Assembly: GCF_024679245.1 (NCBI RefSeq)
Contig: NC_090177.1
Location: 22,312,950 to 22,376,949, forward strand
Source: Pseudorasbora parva
Lineage: Eukaryota; Chordata; Actinopteri; Cypriniformes; Gobionidae
Length of the DNA stretch: 64,000 nucleotides
Direction of reading: 5' to 3'
Position numbers and translations under genes: made by a program. Each line of letters opens with the position of its first letter. The first letter of the stretch is position 1. Of the stretch, positions 37,801 through 50,400 are shown piece by piece. The notes under the pieces are model-generated. The model was not told where the DNA came from. It made no database searches and was given only the letters and a program-made list of their open reading frames with translations.

Positions 37801-40800
37801 TTCCCACTCTGTGACCCAGAGTTTGAAAAATCAAAACTACTAGCTTGACTGGGCAAGCAGGACAATTCCTTACTGCCGAAGCCGGTAAATATCTGCAACT
37901 ACGCTATGGCAGACCTGAGGCGATGACTGAATAACTCTTAGCGTTTTACCTGCTGGCCTTGATTCGTATCCAGCGGTTGATGTTGACCCGTACAGAGGAG
38001 CGCAGCACCACAGGCTTGGACCCGAGGTCATAGGTCATCTGCACACGGCCGTCAACAATGGCGAGGGCGATGTAGTCGGAGCGCTCTACTCCCTTGCCGC
38101 TCCACAAAATCAGACCATGAGTAGCCTCGGTCTTGATGCTCAGCTCGAATTTATTCACCAGCAGGGCCTTCTCACTAGATCAAAGAGAGACAGGAAATGC
38201 TATCACAAATCCATTGCAGTTTCAGAGACGCTGAGTTAACCACAGGATGTGCATGAAACCCTGAGACTTACCTCTTATTTTAACAACAACAGTGATGGAA
38301 TTATGGGTGAAAACGTAACTTCAATACAGTCAACAACCCGGCGAGCGCTCGATAAGCTAATGAACAGATTGAGCAGTTGTGGGTCCTCATGAAACTGGAT
38401 AAACTAGGTCGCGTTAATGGGGTTTTTGAAGACGAATGCCTGCGTATGTGTGTGTGTGTGAGAGGGCTGGTGACACACTTTAGGTTATCTCCAAGTTAAC
38501 ACTTCCTATTTTGCCTTGCAGCTCTAGATTTTTTCCTTCCTGCGCAGGGAGCGCTAAGGAAGGATGCCCATTGCAGTTGCTGTCTGATGTGTGTGTTTTG
38601 ATCTGATTCCCTGGATGCAGCCCTCCCCTTGTAAGGCATAGAGAAGGTGACATCTGCCTGTCCTCAGGGAGGACAGTGTCAGGGAGCCGATTGTATCCAA
38701 CACCCTCTGCAAGTACACACATATACGCCACAAAGGAAAAGCAGCTATTTTTACAACAATTCCTTTGTTCTCAGTGGTGTATCTGTAGTCGTGGCATCAA
38801 GAGAGCCATTATTTGAGCGAGCAAGCTCTTTTGTTAGTCAGAATAGCAAGTGTGTGGGGGCTTGTTTGCTAAATCAGGTAACATGTAAACAGGAGTAAGA
38901 CAAGTGACAAACAAGTGCAAACAAGACAAAGACAAAACAGAGAGTGACAAGACAACGGACACGACACAGAAGAAAAGTAAGCAGGCGGCGAATGTACGAT
39001 CACATCATGACGAATAGAAACGCTTTCTCCACGGGTGCGTCGACCAAACTGATATCATTTAACCGTTGTACATTACCTGTGTTTCCTAAATAGGTTGCAG
39101 GTATGTTTTTGTATTCGAAAATTGAACCTAGAAAGAGTCCATTTGATCATTACGTGTTGTCTTGAGGAATGATTTATCTGAAGACAGGCGGCGTCCTCTC
39201 CAGGCCCGTCTGACTGACAACTCAAATTTCAAATCACAATATTAGGAGCTCTACTTACAACTTGAAAATTGGAAATAGCACATCTTAATTTGTTTGATTA
39301 AAAAGACAGAATTTCATTATGCAAATTCTCTTGATGAGCCTGTGACGGTGTAAAGCCGAATAATTATTTGCTGTAATTGAATTCTTTCCCGATGAGACAC
39401 ATGTAATGTGCTGACTGGACTCTTTCCACAGGCCTTCCCTTTGCACGGCCCCAGGCCAGAGCTTCTGCATCAGGGCAGCTAACTGTGATTATACACCCTT
39501 CTGCTGAGCTCATTATTGCTCACGTCCCATTAGGATCTCAAGCATCTAGAACATTCTAAAGGGAAGTAGGGCTTAACCTCTTTAAACTGGGTTACATTAA
39601 AAAAAAAAAACAGATCTACTTTAGGTATTTTGCTTTAAAACAAAAGTGTAACGGGGGTGGATAATCTTTGCTATTCATATCAGAAGTGATCAGACTTAAT
39701 AAAGAGTGATTCATGTTGTCCACCTATAGAGGGCAGTGGCTCACATGGGAATGGTCATTAAACTCACATATTAGCAGGCACACAATCTTCAGTCGCAGAA
39801 CTCAAACTAGAAGCTTTTTGTTCTGCTTAGTACATTTCATCATGTGTGATCTGTTCCTTCATATTGGTTGTTTGACCCAGACATTTTTTTAATGCATTGA
39901 ATTTAAAAAAGGAAACATATTACAAAAGATTTCAGTGTGGAAGCTGTGACATGCTACCTGACAAAAGCCCTGGCCTTTAGCCTCTGCAGGGGAATTGAGT
40001 GCGGGAGGACGACGTGCCATTGGAAATAGTTCAGGCAGATGGGACTCACCTCTGGTCAGATGGGTTCTCCAGTGACTCAGGGCTTAGAGGAGCAAGGGAA
40101 GAAATGATAGGCATGCAATAAGCGCAAAAGGGTGGAGGGGAAATACAGGGTTCGCATAACACAGAGACAAGAAGACCTGGGCCAAGAAATGGACTGACCT
40201 CACTAAATTATTCTAGTGTTTCAGTTGTTATCCCAACATTGGCAAAGAAATAATACTGGGAGACTGTATCAGCAGTACCAGTGGTACTGGCACATTGTTT
40301 TATTGTTCTGAGCTGCCACATGGTCGAGTTACTGCAATATATCAATAATTGTATCATTCTCAACAAGTGCCAAGGGAGCAAGAAAGCTAGAAAAACAGTA
40401 AATACGTGAATGTATGTTTGTAAGACTGACTGGTCATTTCTGATCAAATTCCAAAACCTATGAAGCATTTTAAGGCACCATTGTTCACCCAACTTAGTTA
40501 TTCTGCCTGCTAAATCTTATTTAATCATATCGTTAGCCTCATAGCCTAATTGCGTAAGTCCAAAAACAGTTAAATATGATCTGGGCAATTATGCTATGAG
40601 GCTAAGGATATGTTGGCCAAATTCTATGGCACTATAATATGTCTCAATTGCACATAACTCAAGATGATGTACAAAATGAGATATTTCATTAGGTACTGAC
40701 TTGCGTCAAAAATAGTTCAGTGAAATTTCAACAAATTACTATTTTATCCAATTTGTGTATGCTATGTATTTTATGATGTAATGCTATATAGTGTGCTATT

Positions 40801-43800
40801 AGCAACATGTTAACGTCAAACTACTTAATGACTATTTTACCCAATATTTGATTGTGCCATTTATGTTATGCTATTGTGTGCTGCTAACAACATGCTAATG
40901 TCAAACTACTGAATGACAATTTTACCTATATTTAATGTGCCATGTATTTTACATTTATATTGTTATGCTAATAGTGTGCTGTTAGCAACATGTTGACATC
41001 AAAAGTCTGAATTACTATTTTACCCAATTTGAGTGTGCCATGTATTTTATTTTGTGCTATCATGTGCATTTAGCAACATGCTAATGTAAAACTACCGAAT
41101 TACTATTTTACCCAATATCTGAATGTGCCATGTATTTTATGTTATGCTATAATGTGCTGTAAGCAATATGCTAATGTCAAACTACTGAAAGCAAGACGAG
41201 GCTCTTTATGTGTGGTGTGCTTATTTGTCTGCTTCCTAAGATGCAGCTGCCTATGTTGGCAGCAATGTAGCTTACCAGGTATTGGAACTGAGCTAAATAA
41301 GATAGTTATTTATTTTTGTCAAAAGGTTATTTATATACAAAAAGACTCATTTAAGAGCAGGTCACAATGACAAGAATGGGCAAATTGATCCAAGGCTGCT
41401 GAGTTAAATAAAATAAATGAAGACATATAAAGAACACAGTAAATACTAATAGAAACATGACTCTACTCCCACAGATGGGGCGCCACTATACTGATGCCCT
41501 CTCAGGAATTTATTCATTTTAAGGGCTCTGTACAAAACCAGATCAAGCTAAATGGATGACACTCGCTCTGAAGGGCTGGTCAGCTTTCTTGGTTGAGATT
41601 AATTTTAATCTGGCACTTCATTTGTAGAGGAAGTGACACACATTAAACCCCAGGAAGAGTGAAAGTCAATGAAGAGGGCCTTGTCCCTAACTGTTATTGA
41701 TGTCCGTGGAGGCTCACTTTCTCTACTGGACAGAGCCTCTTTAATTGAAGCCAGTTTTCTGAGAGACAAATCCTTGATTAATGTGCCACTTTCACTTTCA
41801 TCCTTGGGCACAATTATTAGAAATCACTGGGAGCGATTTGACAAACAAAGTGACGCGGCTTAAAAGCCGGGCAGAAACTTTCATGAGCATAATACATGAC
41901 ATAATTCCATTTAATCAAGCTGCCAGCTTTTTAAGGGCTCAGTGCAGCCACTTAGACACTTAATTACATTCAGAAGGAAACAAATAATTTAAAATAAGAA
42001 TCACTAAAAGGAACACTATAACAGATTGAACATTTCTCTAATGGGCCAGTAAAATGCCATTTAAACCAAGCATAAATAGCAACTAAATATTGATGTATAT
42101 CGTGCTTTAAAGTGGTGTAAAGTTAAATAACACTTATATGCTGTTAAAATGGGCTTCATTCTTTTTTTGACATAAGAATACACAGACTTATTTCCAAAGT
42201 CAGTGTTTCCATGCATGATTCCTGTTGGAATCTATCAGTGTATCACAATGCTCATTATTATTCATGCCAAGCATACATTCCTGATACTGGTTTCTGATGC
42301 AGATGATGAAAATGCACCTTTCCTTGAAATAATATTTAATAGATGAGCCCTACATTTGTTAAAAATGTTTTTCTAAATGTGATGAAAATGACCAATGCTT
42401 TATGCCGGGTTAAGTTGATGGGTTGCCTTAAAAAAATGTTAGTCTTGCTTTATTAAATACATCCCAGAATGTCTTCCGGGTTACTTACTCTGGGATCTCA
42501 TTGGTCAGTTGGCTTGAGAGCAGAAGGAAGACAACAGACACTCACATGAGACAGACAGACAAGAGCAAGCAAAGACAACAGAAACCATGTGTACATAGAC
42601 AGACAGGTTGACACAAACAAACACACAACACGTAACAAAAAGGAGTGACGCTGCGTGTCCTAAATTAATGTTCGCCCCATGTTCAGCACACATTGTGATG
42701 TGCATTTAACAGTGGTATGATCACAACAGTGGCATCTGTCCAGTATGAACAAAATATGTTCAAAAAAAATCCAGTGATTTATATGTAGCAGTGGGAGGGT
42801 CAATTCATTTTGCATGGATGGTTCCATAAATTAAGTTGTTTTAAGAAATTGTTTACTGTTTCATTTTAATTTATGCACACTTTTTTATAGTTAAATATTT
42901 TTGCTAAATTCTGCTGTTCGTCTCGTGTTTTTGGATGTGCAGATTATAGTGTTTCTAATTCAAATTTAAGTATGTCACTATAATTGAGATCCTATTTTTT
43001 TTGTGCCAGATAAGTTCTATTCTGATTGTAAAAATAAACGATATCACCTGGTTTCCATACATTTTAAACAGAGTTTTATCTTTCAAAATATAGTGGCTTC
43101 TTCTTAATTAGCTTCTCTGTAGTTACCCACTTCATGTTTGTAACCTTTAGTGTGGCTATCTACTGTTTTCACTGAAAAAAATCTTTAAATTAAGAGTATC
43201 TTTGGAAGCTACATTTTTAAGGTAGTTCACAAATGCTGGTGGAGACACTGCAATAGAATATATAACACATACGATGGGTTAAAACATTCAATCCTTCCTA
43301 TTAGAAACCGAATAAAAGTTGACATAATTGGTGCTTGCTGAACCACTGACACATCAGACCAACCGGAGGAAGAGAAATCATCTGATAAGCGAAGGAAGAA
43401 GCAATTATCACGATATGACCATCCATGGTGCTTTAGGATATGTGCGGTAGTGAAAACGTGTGGTTTTGAGATCCCAGCGATGGTGGAGGAAGGTTCATTA
43501 CAGCACATAAGTGTGGTACATCGCAGAGCAGTCATGAGACTCCTTCGGGTGCTACGCTAATTGGAACCAGCCAGGGTTCATAGGAAACCAAAGAGACAGG
43601 CCGGTGGAAGTGGTAATTGATGAGATCAAGCCATTAGCTAAAATGAGGAAGTAAGTTGGACCTTAAATGGGGCCGGAGTAATCTAGCTTGTCATCACCCC
43701 TCATTGACTGCTAATATAGAGATGGGATGCTGAGGGCGGATCGTGATTATTGGGGAGGCCACTGACATGAGGACGTGCGCCTGCATTACCTCTTGGTGAC

Positions 43801-46800
43801 TCCGTTGTGATATTCGATGAACGTGTGGCCATCAAATGCAATGGCCTCAGTGTCCCCAGCGGATTTCTCGAATATTGCTGAAAGGAAGAAGACGGAGTAA
43901 AATTACACCAATCGATGTGAGACACAGCACTGTTTAATTAAAGCAAAGGGGGAAAGTGTGATATATCGCAGGCTTCATGCTTGTGTGGCTTAATTAAGGT
44001 TAAAGATACAACAGGAGGACCCAGCAAGGTTAATGAGGTGAGCAAAATTCTTGGGTTTTTGCGACTGTGCCAATGTGCATTTGTGATAAGCATACAAATC
44101 AAGCCAGGATGATAACTGATATTATTTGGGAAAGTTTGGAGGCGTGGATTTAGCTAAATCTACATATGGAGCACATGATTGGCTAAAGCAGCCATGAGCG
44201 ATTTCTTTTAAGTAAGTCGTATGTTGATGTATGCTAAAGACATATGCAAATCTTGCCTTAAAGGAGTGTGAAGGAGTTGGAGGAGAGGCTGTACTGGGTA
44301 ATACGATTTTGAATTAAAGTGATGAAATAAGGCACTTACCGTCCTGGCAGTGCTGTCCAGCGAATCCATGGCGGCAGACGCACTCATAGGTGTCCGACTG
44401 GGGTGTGCAGCGGCCTCCGTTCTCACAAACATCATTGGAGCAAGGATGGTAGGGATACATGGACACATCACTGGATTGAAGGGCGTTATCAGCTTTCAGG
44501 ATTGGAATTCCCATCAGAGTAATCTATGGAGACATATATAGGTTTAATACAATTCTAGCCAAATAGCTAATTATGAAGTGTTTTAGAAAATAGCATCTAG
44601 GTCTGGCTTTATACTGGTAAGTAACACATTTTTTACTCTCCATGTAATTCCCAATGGTTAAATAAGGTTTATTTCACACTGAATATCCTGTTGCACTCTG
44701 AAATACATCAATTGATGGAAGTAAAATGGGTTGTAAATGTAAATTCATGACTTTAATGCATCTGTAATTGCTCTCACCTTCTGAATGGCCCCTTTGAAGC
44801 CATCTTTGATTGCAGCAGCTCTGGCTACTTTGCGGAAATCAGGGGCTCCACCCACAAAGAGCGACTCCTTCAGATTTAGATCTGTGTGCTGATTCTGAAG
44901 AGTACAAACATAAGCATGAGAAACCACATGAACTGTTCCTCGTCCTCTATTCACTCTTTATCTATCAAACTTATATAAAGTGACATACTTTAAAGGGATA
45001 GTTCACCCAAAAATGAAAATTTGATGTTTATCTGCTTACCCCCATGGGGGGCATCCAAGATGTAGGTGTGTTTGTTTCTTCAGTAGAACAAATTAAGATT
45101 TTTAACTCCAACCGTTGCTCGTATAATGCCTATCAATGGGGTGTATTTCTATTAGAGCCACTATGAGAGTAAAAAACACATAGGCATACAAATCCATATT
45201 AAACCCTGTGGCTCATGGCGACACATTGATGTCTTAAGATACGAAACGACCGGTTTCTGCGAGAAACCGAACATTATTTGTTATCTTTTACCTCATATCA
45301 GACGAATTTCATATGGGATTCCCCAATGCCTTTACTTCCGTTCAAAAAGGTCACGATCATATATACATTGTAAAAAAATTAATGTGCTTTCAACTAATTA
45401 TTATTTAGTAACTAGTTCCACAGATTTTTTACGTTCAATCAATTTCGTTCAAGAAATTGTTACCTGAATTAATATTTTTTAATTGGCTCAAACTTGACTT
45501 CAACATTAAAATGTAAGTTTACGCAATTATTTTTTAAAGTTAATTGAAATATTAATTTTTAGTTGGCTCAAACTTGACTTCAACTTTAAAATGTACGTTT
45601 ACTTAACCTGTTTTTGTAATTAATTCAACTAAAACGTTTTAATTAGGGGTTTCATATTTAAACTGTTTTAATCATTACTATATTTACTTAGATTCCTCAT
45701 TAGTGCCTGCACAAATCGGTCGAATGAGAATTCTTTGTAAATATATCTATGATCGTGCCAGGGTTTTTGACCTTCTTCGATGGAAGTAATGGCACTGGGG
45801 AATACCAGATGAGATTTGTCTGATATGAGGTAAAAAAATAAATACTGTTTGGTTTCTCGCAGAAACCGATTGTTTTGTATCTTAAGACATCAATGTGTCA
45901 TCATGAGGAACAGGGTTTAATATGGATTCGTTTGTCTATGTGTTTTTTACTCTCATTGTGGCTCTCATAGAAATACACTTCATTGACATGCATTATACTA
46001 GCAACGGTTGGATTTAAAAATCTTCATTTGTGTTCACCTGAAGAAACAAACACACCTACATCTTGGATGCCCTAGGGGTAAGAGGATAAACATCAAATAT
46101 TAATTTTTGGGTGAACTATCTCTTTAATGCAAAACAGCTATATATTTTCATGGTTGATCAAATAGAGCAACTGCAGTAAAAAGCAATCAGTGTAAGAGAG
46201 GATGGTTCACTACATCAGCAGGCTTATTGATTCAACTTTTACTCCTAATCCTTATCCACATCAATGTGAGTTGTATTACAAAACCTTAATAAATTAAAAC
46301 CATAAAAGAACTCAGTTCTCTAAATGGTAAATGACTCTGAATCTAACATATAAGACAAGAGAAAAGAGGTTGGGAAAAAAGTGAGAGATAATAGAAGCAA
46401 TTGAAATGAGGACAATTGATATGGATGTTTTTTTAAATGAAAGAGTGTAATGGATGCCTGATTGTTCCTTGGACCTTTAAAATCTCAAGCTGTAAACTTT
46501 AGTGTATTGCTCACACCGCCGATGACCATGAAATGAGCATTTCTCCAACCTGTGTGAAAATCGCTTTAGTTACAGTGGGATTTTTCTGCATGAGGCTCTA
46601 CTTAAAAAGAATTAAAAATCTTTATTTTATGTAGGCCAATAATTGCCTTGGGGGAAAGGCAAGATAATTGCTGGGGAAAAAAAGATGGGACATCAACAGC
46701 AATGCCAGTTTCTGACGTGTGGTCCAGCTCTCATCCAGCGATATAAAAAGAAGAATAGCTAAGTACGGATACAGACGAAGGCTTGAAAAGCTCTGGCTAT

Positions 46801-47366
46801 GGACCCGGGGGCCAGTCCAAGCATGTGGTTGGGCCAAGACAGCAAAGCCAGGAATGTTTGCACCCAGCTGCTGTTTCATGTGTTTAGAGACGTGTGGAAT
46901 GAGAAGTCTTGACACAAAGCTGCAATGCACCGACAGCCACAGGCTGGGAGAGGCATTTTCACTCTCTTGTTCTCTGCCAGAACGAGCTGAGGCTGAGATT
47001 GAGCAGGTGAAGTGAATAGCTAACTGCCAGTGTTTTTGAGGAACCTTCCCCAAGGGCCCTAGAGGCATCATGCCCACTCAAACTGGCACGTGCCCCCTCA
47101 GATATCTGAGGCTAGAATTTGAATGCAAATTCCAAGAAAAATTTGTATATTCGATAATTAAGTTGCAGGGTTGTTGTAGTAAAAAAAAGAGAAGCTGTTT
47201 GTCAGAAGAAATGTCGCTGATGGAACTGTGTCGCACCTTGATAGATAATTTGCTTTAAACTGAAAATTCTATTACCACCAAAATCTCAAAGCGTCTCTAC
47301 AATGAATTACAATTAAAAATAGTATCTCTTGCTGTAGGGTCCAGTTCAAAATTCCCCTTGCAATAA

Positions 47367-47444
<78 letters not shown>

Positions 47445-50400
47445 CATACATAAAAAACAATATTATACATAACTAATAATAAAAGTTATTATTATTAATT
47501 ATATGCCATCATTCAAAAAATATGAGGTCAGTAATAAACACATTTATTTGGCAAGGAGACATTTAATTGATCAAAAACAACAGTTAGAAGTTACAAAAAA
47601 ATTATTTTTCAAATAAGTGCTGTTGTTTTGAACTTTCTATTCTTCAAAGAATCCTGAAACAAATGTGTATGTATGTATGTATACACATATTTATCATTAT
47701 CAAGAACTATTTCTTTAGCACCAAATCAGCCTACTAGAAGGATTTCTGAAGGATCACGTGACCCAGAAGACTGGAGCAATGAATACAGCTTTGCCATCAC
47801 AGGAATAAATGACATTTTAAAATATATTCAAATAGAAAAGAGTTAAGTGAAATGATATTTCGCAGTATTACTATTTTTACTTTATTTTTGATCAGATAAA
47901 TTCAGCCTTGGTAGGCAAACTTCGTGAAAAAAAACTAAATCTTACTGACCAAACTTTTAAATGTTAGTGTATATACACACTTACATACATATACATTATT
48001 GTACCAAAGTTTGAGGTTCAAAAGTTACACTTGAGTCCCTGAAAAACAAAGGCTATCATGTCTCGCTATTAAAAATAGAATTTCTTTCTCTTTGGTCATG
48101 TCTTATGTTGTGTAGAGCACCAAGTGAGTCAGGACTGTCATTGGTACCACCTCAAAAAAAACCCCCAAACAAACAACAACAACAAAAAAGGGCATGACGC
48201 CCCCTGAAGGGTCTAAAAACAAATGTGCCAAAAGAACAATTCCTAGCGCTGTACCACACTCTCTTCCTCTCGCATCTCTTTCTTCTCTTGATAACACTCC
48301 CTTTCTCTCCTATGCCAGCAGCCTTTTTCTTGCAGTCTACATCCACAGTGAGGCGTTTTAATGGCCCTCCCACGCGAGACTAATGAAGACATTTCATTGT
48401 TGTTGGAAGGGTGATGAAACAATGGTGGTCAAATGATAACTCTCCCTCGTCGCCCCCATACCAGCTGGTCTGAGGTGAAAGCCAAATCTCTCTTTCTGTC
48501 TGGTTCCTTTCAGCATATGGAATGGTTTGAAGAGGAGGACAAAAAAAACCTCCCCTCCGATTCGTTTGATCCTCTACCAGATCTCGACTAATGGACAATG
48601 AAGCTGAAATGGACAGTTGCTTTTGGTGGGAATGAGGATGTTGATTCGAGAAAGCGGTTTCAGACTTCAGTCATTACCTTGCGTGATTTCTTATATCCAG
48701 ACAGCACACAAAAAGAGCACAGGGGAAGGAAGAAAAAAAATGTTACCAGTGAAGAAAACACAGAAGATGTCAGTACACACAGACCCACATGCAGTAAACT
48801 ATAAGCCTGAGGAATAAAATATTCACAAGCGTAACTCAAGCAAGATACTTAGCATGCAGGTCGCAAATAAATAAATAAATATATATATATGTGTGTGTGT
48901 ATAGTGCCTCAGAAACAAATGTTCAGAGTAAATCAGGAATGGCATTAAAGTCGCGCTATGTTTTACACTACTGCACCCACATTATTTATATTTGCTTTGT
49001 GATACGGCGGTGTAGTTAGAGTCTGTTCAGTGGAACGGCTGAGGTCGTCGAGGCAATATGAAAATATTTATCTTGGGGTTTCGCTTCAGGCGGCCCCTTC
49101 GGAACAAGACCCTTCTGGTTTCTTCACATTTTTTCCTCTCTCATCCTCTTACGCTCCGCTTTAATAAGATTTCCCTGCCTCTACTGCTGCAATGAAACAC
49201 AATTATCATACGTAGGAAGGTTTAATGATGGAAAAAGGCACACTTAAGAGCCTACGCGTAAGACTACATCAAGCTAATCACAAATTACAATGTTTGGAAT
49301 AACTGGAGGATGAGTGAGCTTCGAGATTATTACATGGCCTCGATTTGTGTACGAGAGCAGCCTGATCGTTCTGCTGTCATACTTCGGGTTCGACATGAGC
49401 TCAGGCAGAGGCTGCTGGGATTGATCTGAGTGGGTGTGAATCTGTAGCACAACAGACAGAGTCATTTCCACATGGCAATTAAAAGCAAACGGAGGGCAGA
49501 GACAAAAGACCAAATATACTGTACGAGACGTAAAGGAGGAAGTTTCGAAAGCTTCCCACACATGCACCCCAGACCCTGCATAAAAAGGCAGACAGTGAAC
49601 TAAATTTCAAAAAAATGTGCAAAACAAAGCATGACTTTCTGGTTGATACCACTTAGCTTCATGGTAATAGCATGGTTTCTTTGAAATGTACCATGATAAT
49701 ACCATAGTATTAGGGGGGTGGGCGATATACCAGTAGACACGATTGACCGGTACAAATTTGTCAATAAATTAGAGACTTTGGACTATTGTCTCTATTGCAG
49801 TTACACTTGAATGGTCAAATACACACATTTAAGTGTCAAAATGTCAATCTTTGCAAGTATCCTTGTAAACACCGTCATTTAATGTCTTAGGTGAACGTAA
49901 ACAGTTTAGAAAAAAAGTGCATGTGTAACGGCATTTTGGATCTGTGCATTCTCTCTTAAAGTGACAGCAGCCTAATAAGCCTGCTGCTATCTTTCATTAA
50001 TGTTAATCAAACAACAAAAGGGAGAAAATCTCTCACTGTTCTTGACTAAAACACTTTTGTACCTTTAATCTGAATAAATGTATATTTAATTTACATAGTG
50101 AAGACTATACAACTGATTACTTCATACAATTTATTTTGTAAATCTTATTTCTAGTGCTTGAAGCCTATCCTTGAGTCCATTTCAGTTGTGTCTTTGTTCT
50201 ATTGTAGTTTGTTGTCCTTTTGCTTCTAATTTGTTTCTTTTTTCTTATTTTATCTCTGACTGCTTACTTCTCTTAAAGGGATAGCTCACTCAAAAATGAA
50301 AATTCTGTCAATTTACTCGCCCTTAAGTTTTTCCAAACCTGTTTGAGTTTCTTTCTTCTGCTGAACACAAAAGAAAATATCTTGAAAAATGTTTGTGTCA

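Larger units (their letters stand above)
38175..42488 (-). other. agrn: agrn z-site introns (around z11)
   Basis: Two introns flank micro-exon z11 (40050-40082). Between 38175 and 40049 no repeat family is obvious. Between 40083 and 42488 lie the 90-bp tandem repeat (40716-41190) and a stretch at about 41480-41960 that is non-repetitive and relatively GC-balanced, with open frames on both strands but no protein motif. Confidence 0.6.

Noticed and set aside
41605..41811. Minus-strand frame ending in TNEVPD as the z8 exon
   Set aside because: It resembles TNEIP, but there is no GT donor after it and the phase does not fit. A 24-base exon with perfect splice sites and phase exists at 42489-42512.
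43227..43535. 102-residue minus-strand open frame near the LG3 exon
   Set aside because: No recognisable domain; the real exon nearby (43790-43877) is outside it and in agreement with agrin.
49274..49567. 97-residue minus-strand frame as an extra agrin exon
   Set aside because: It does not match agrin between the LG2 exons, and the adjacent exons already join in phase through y4.
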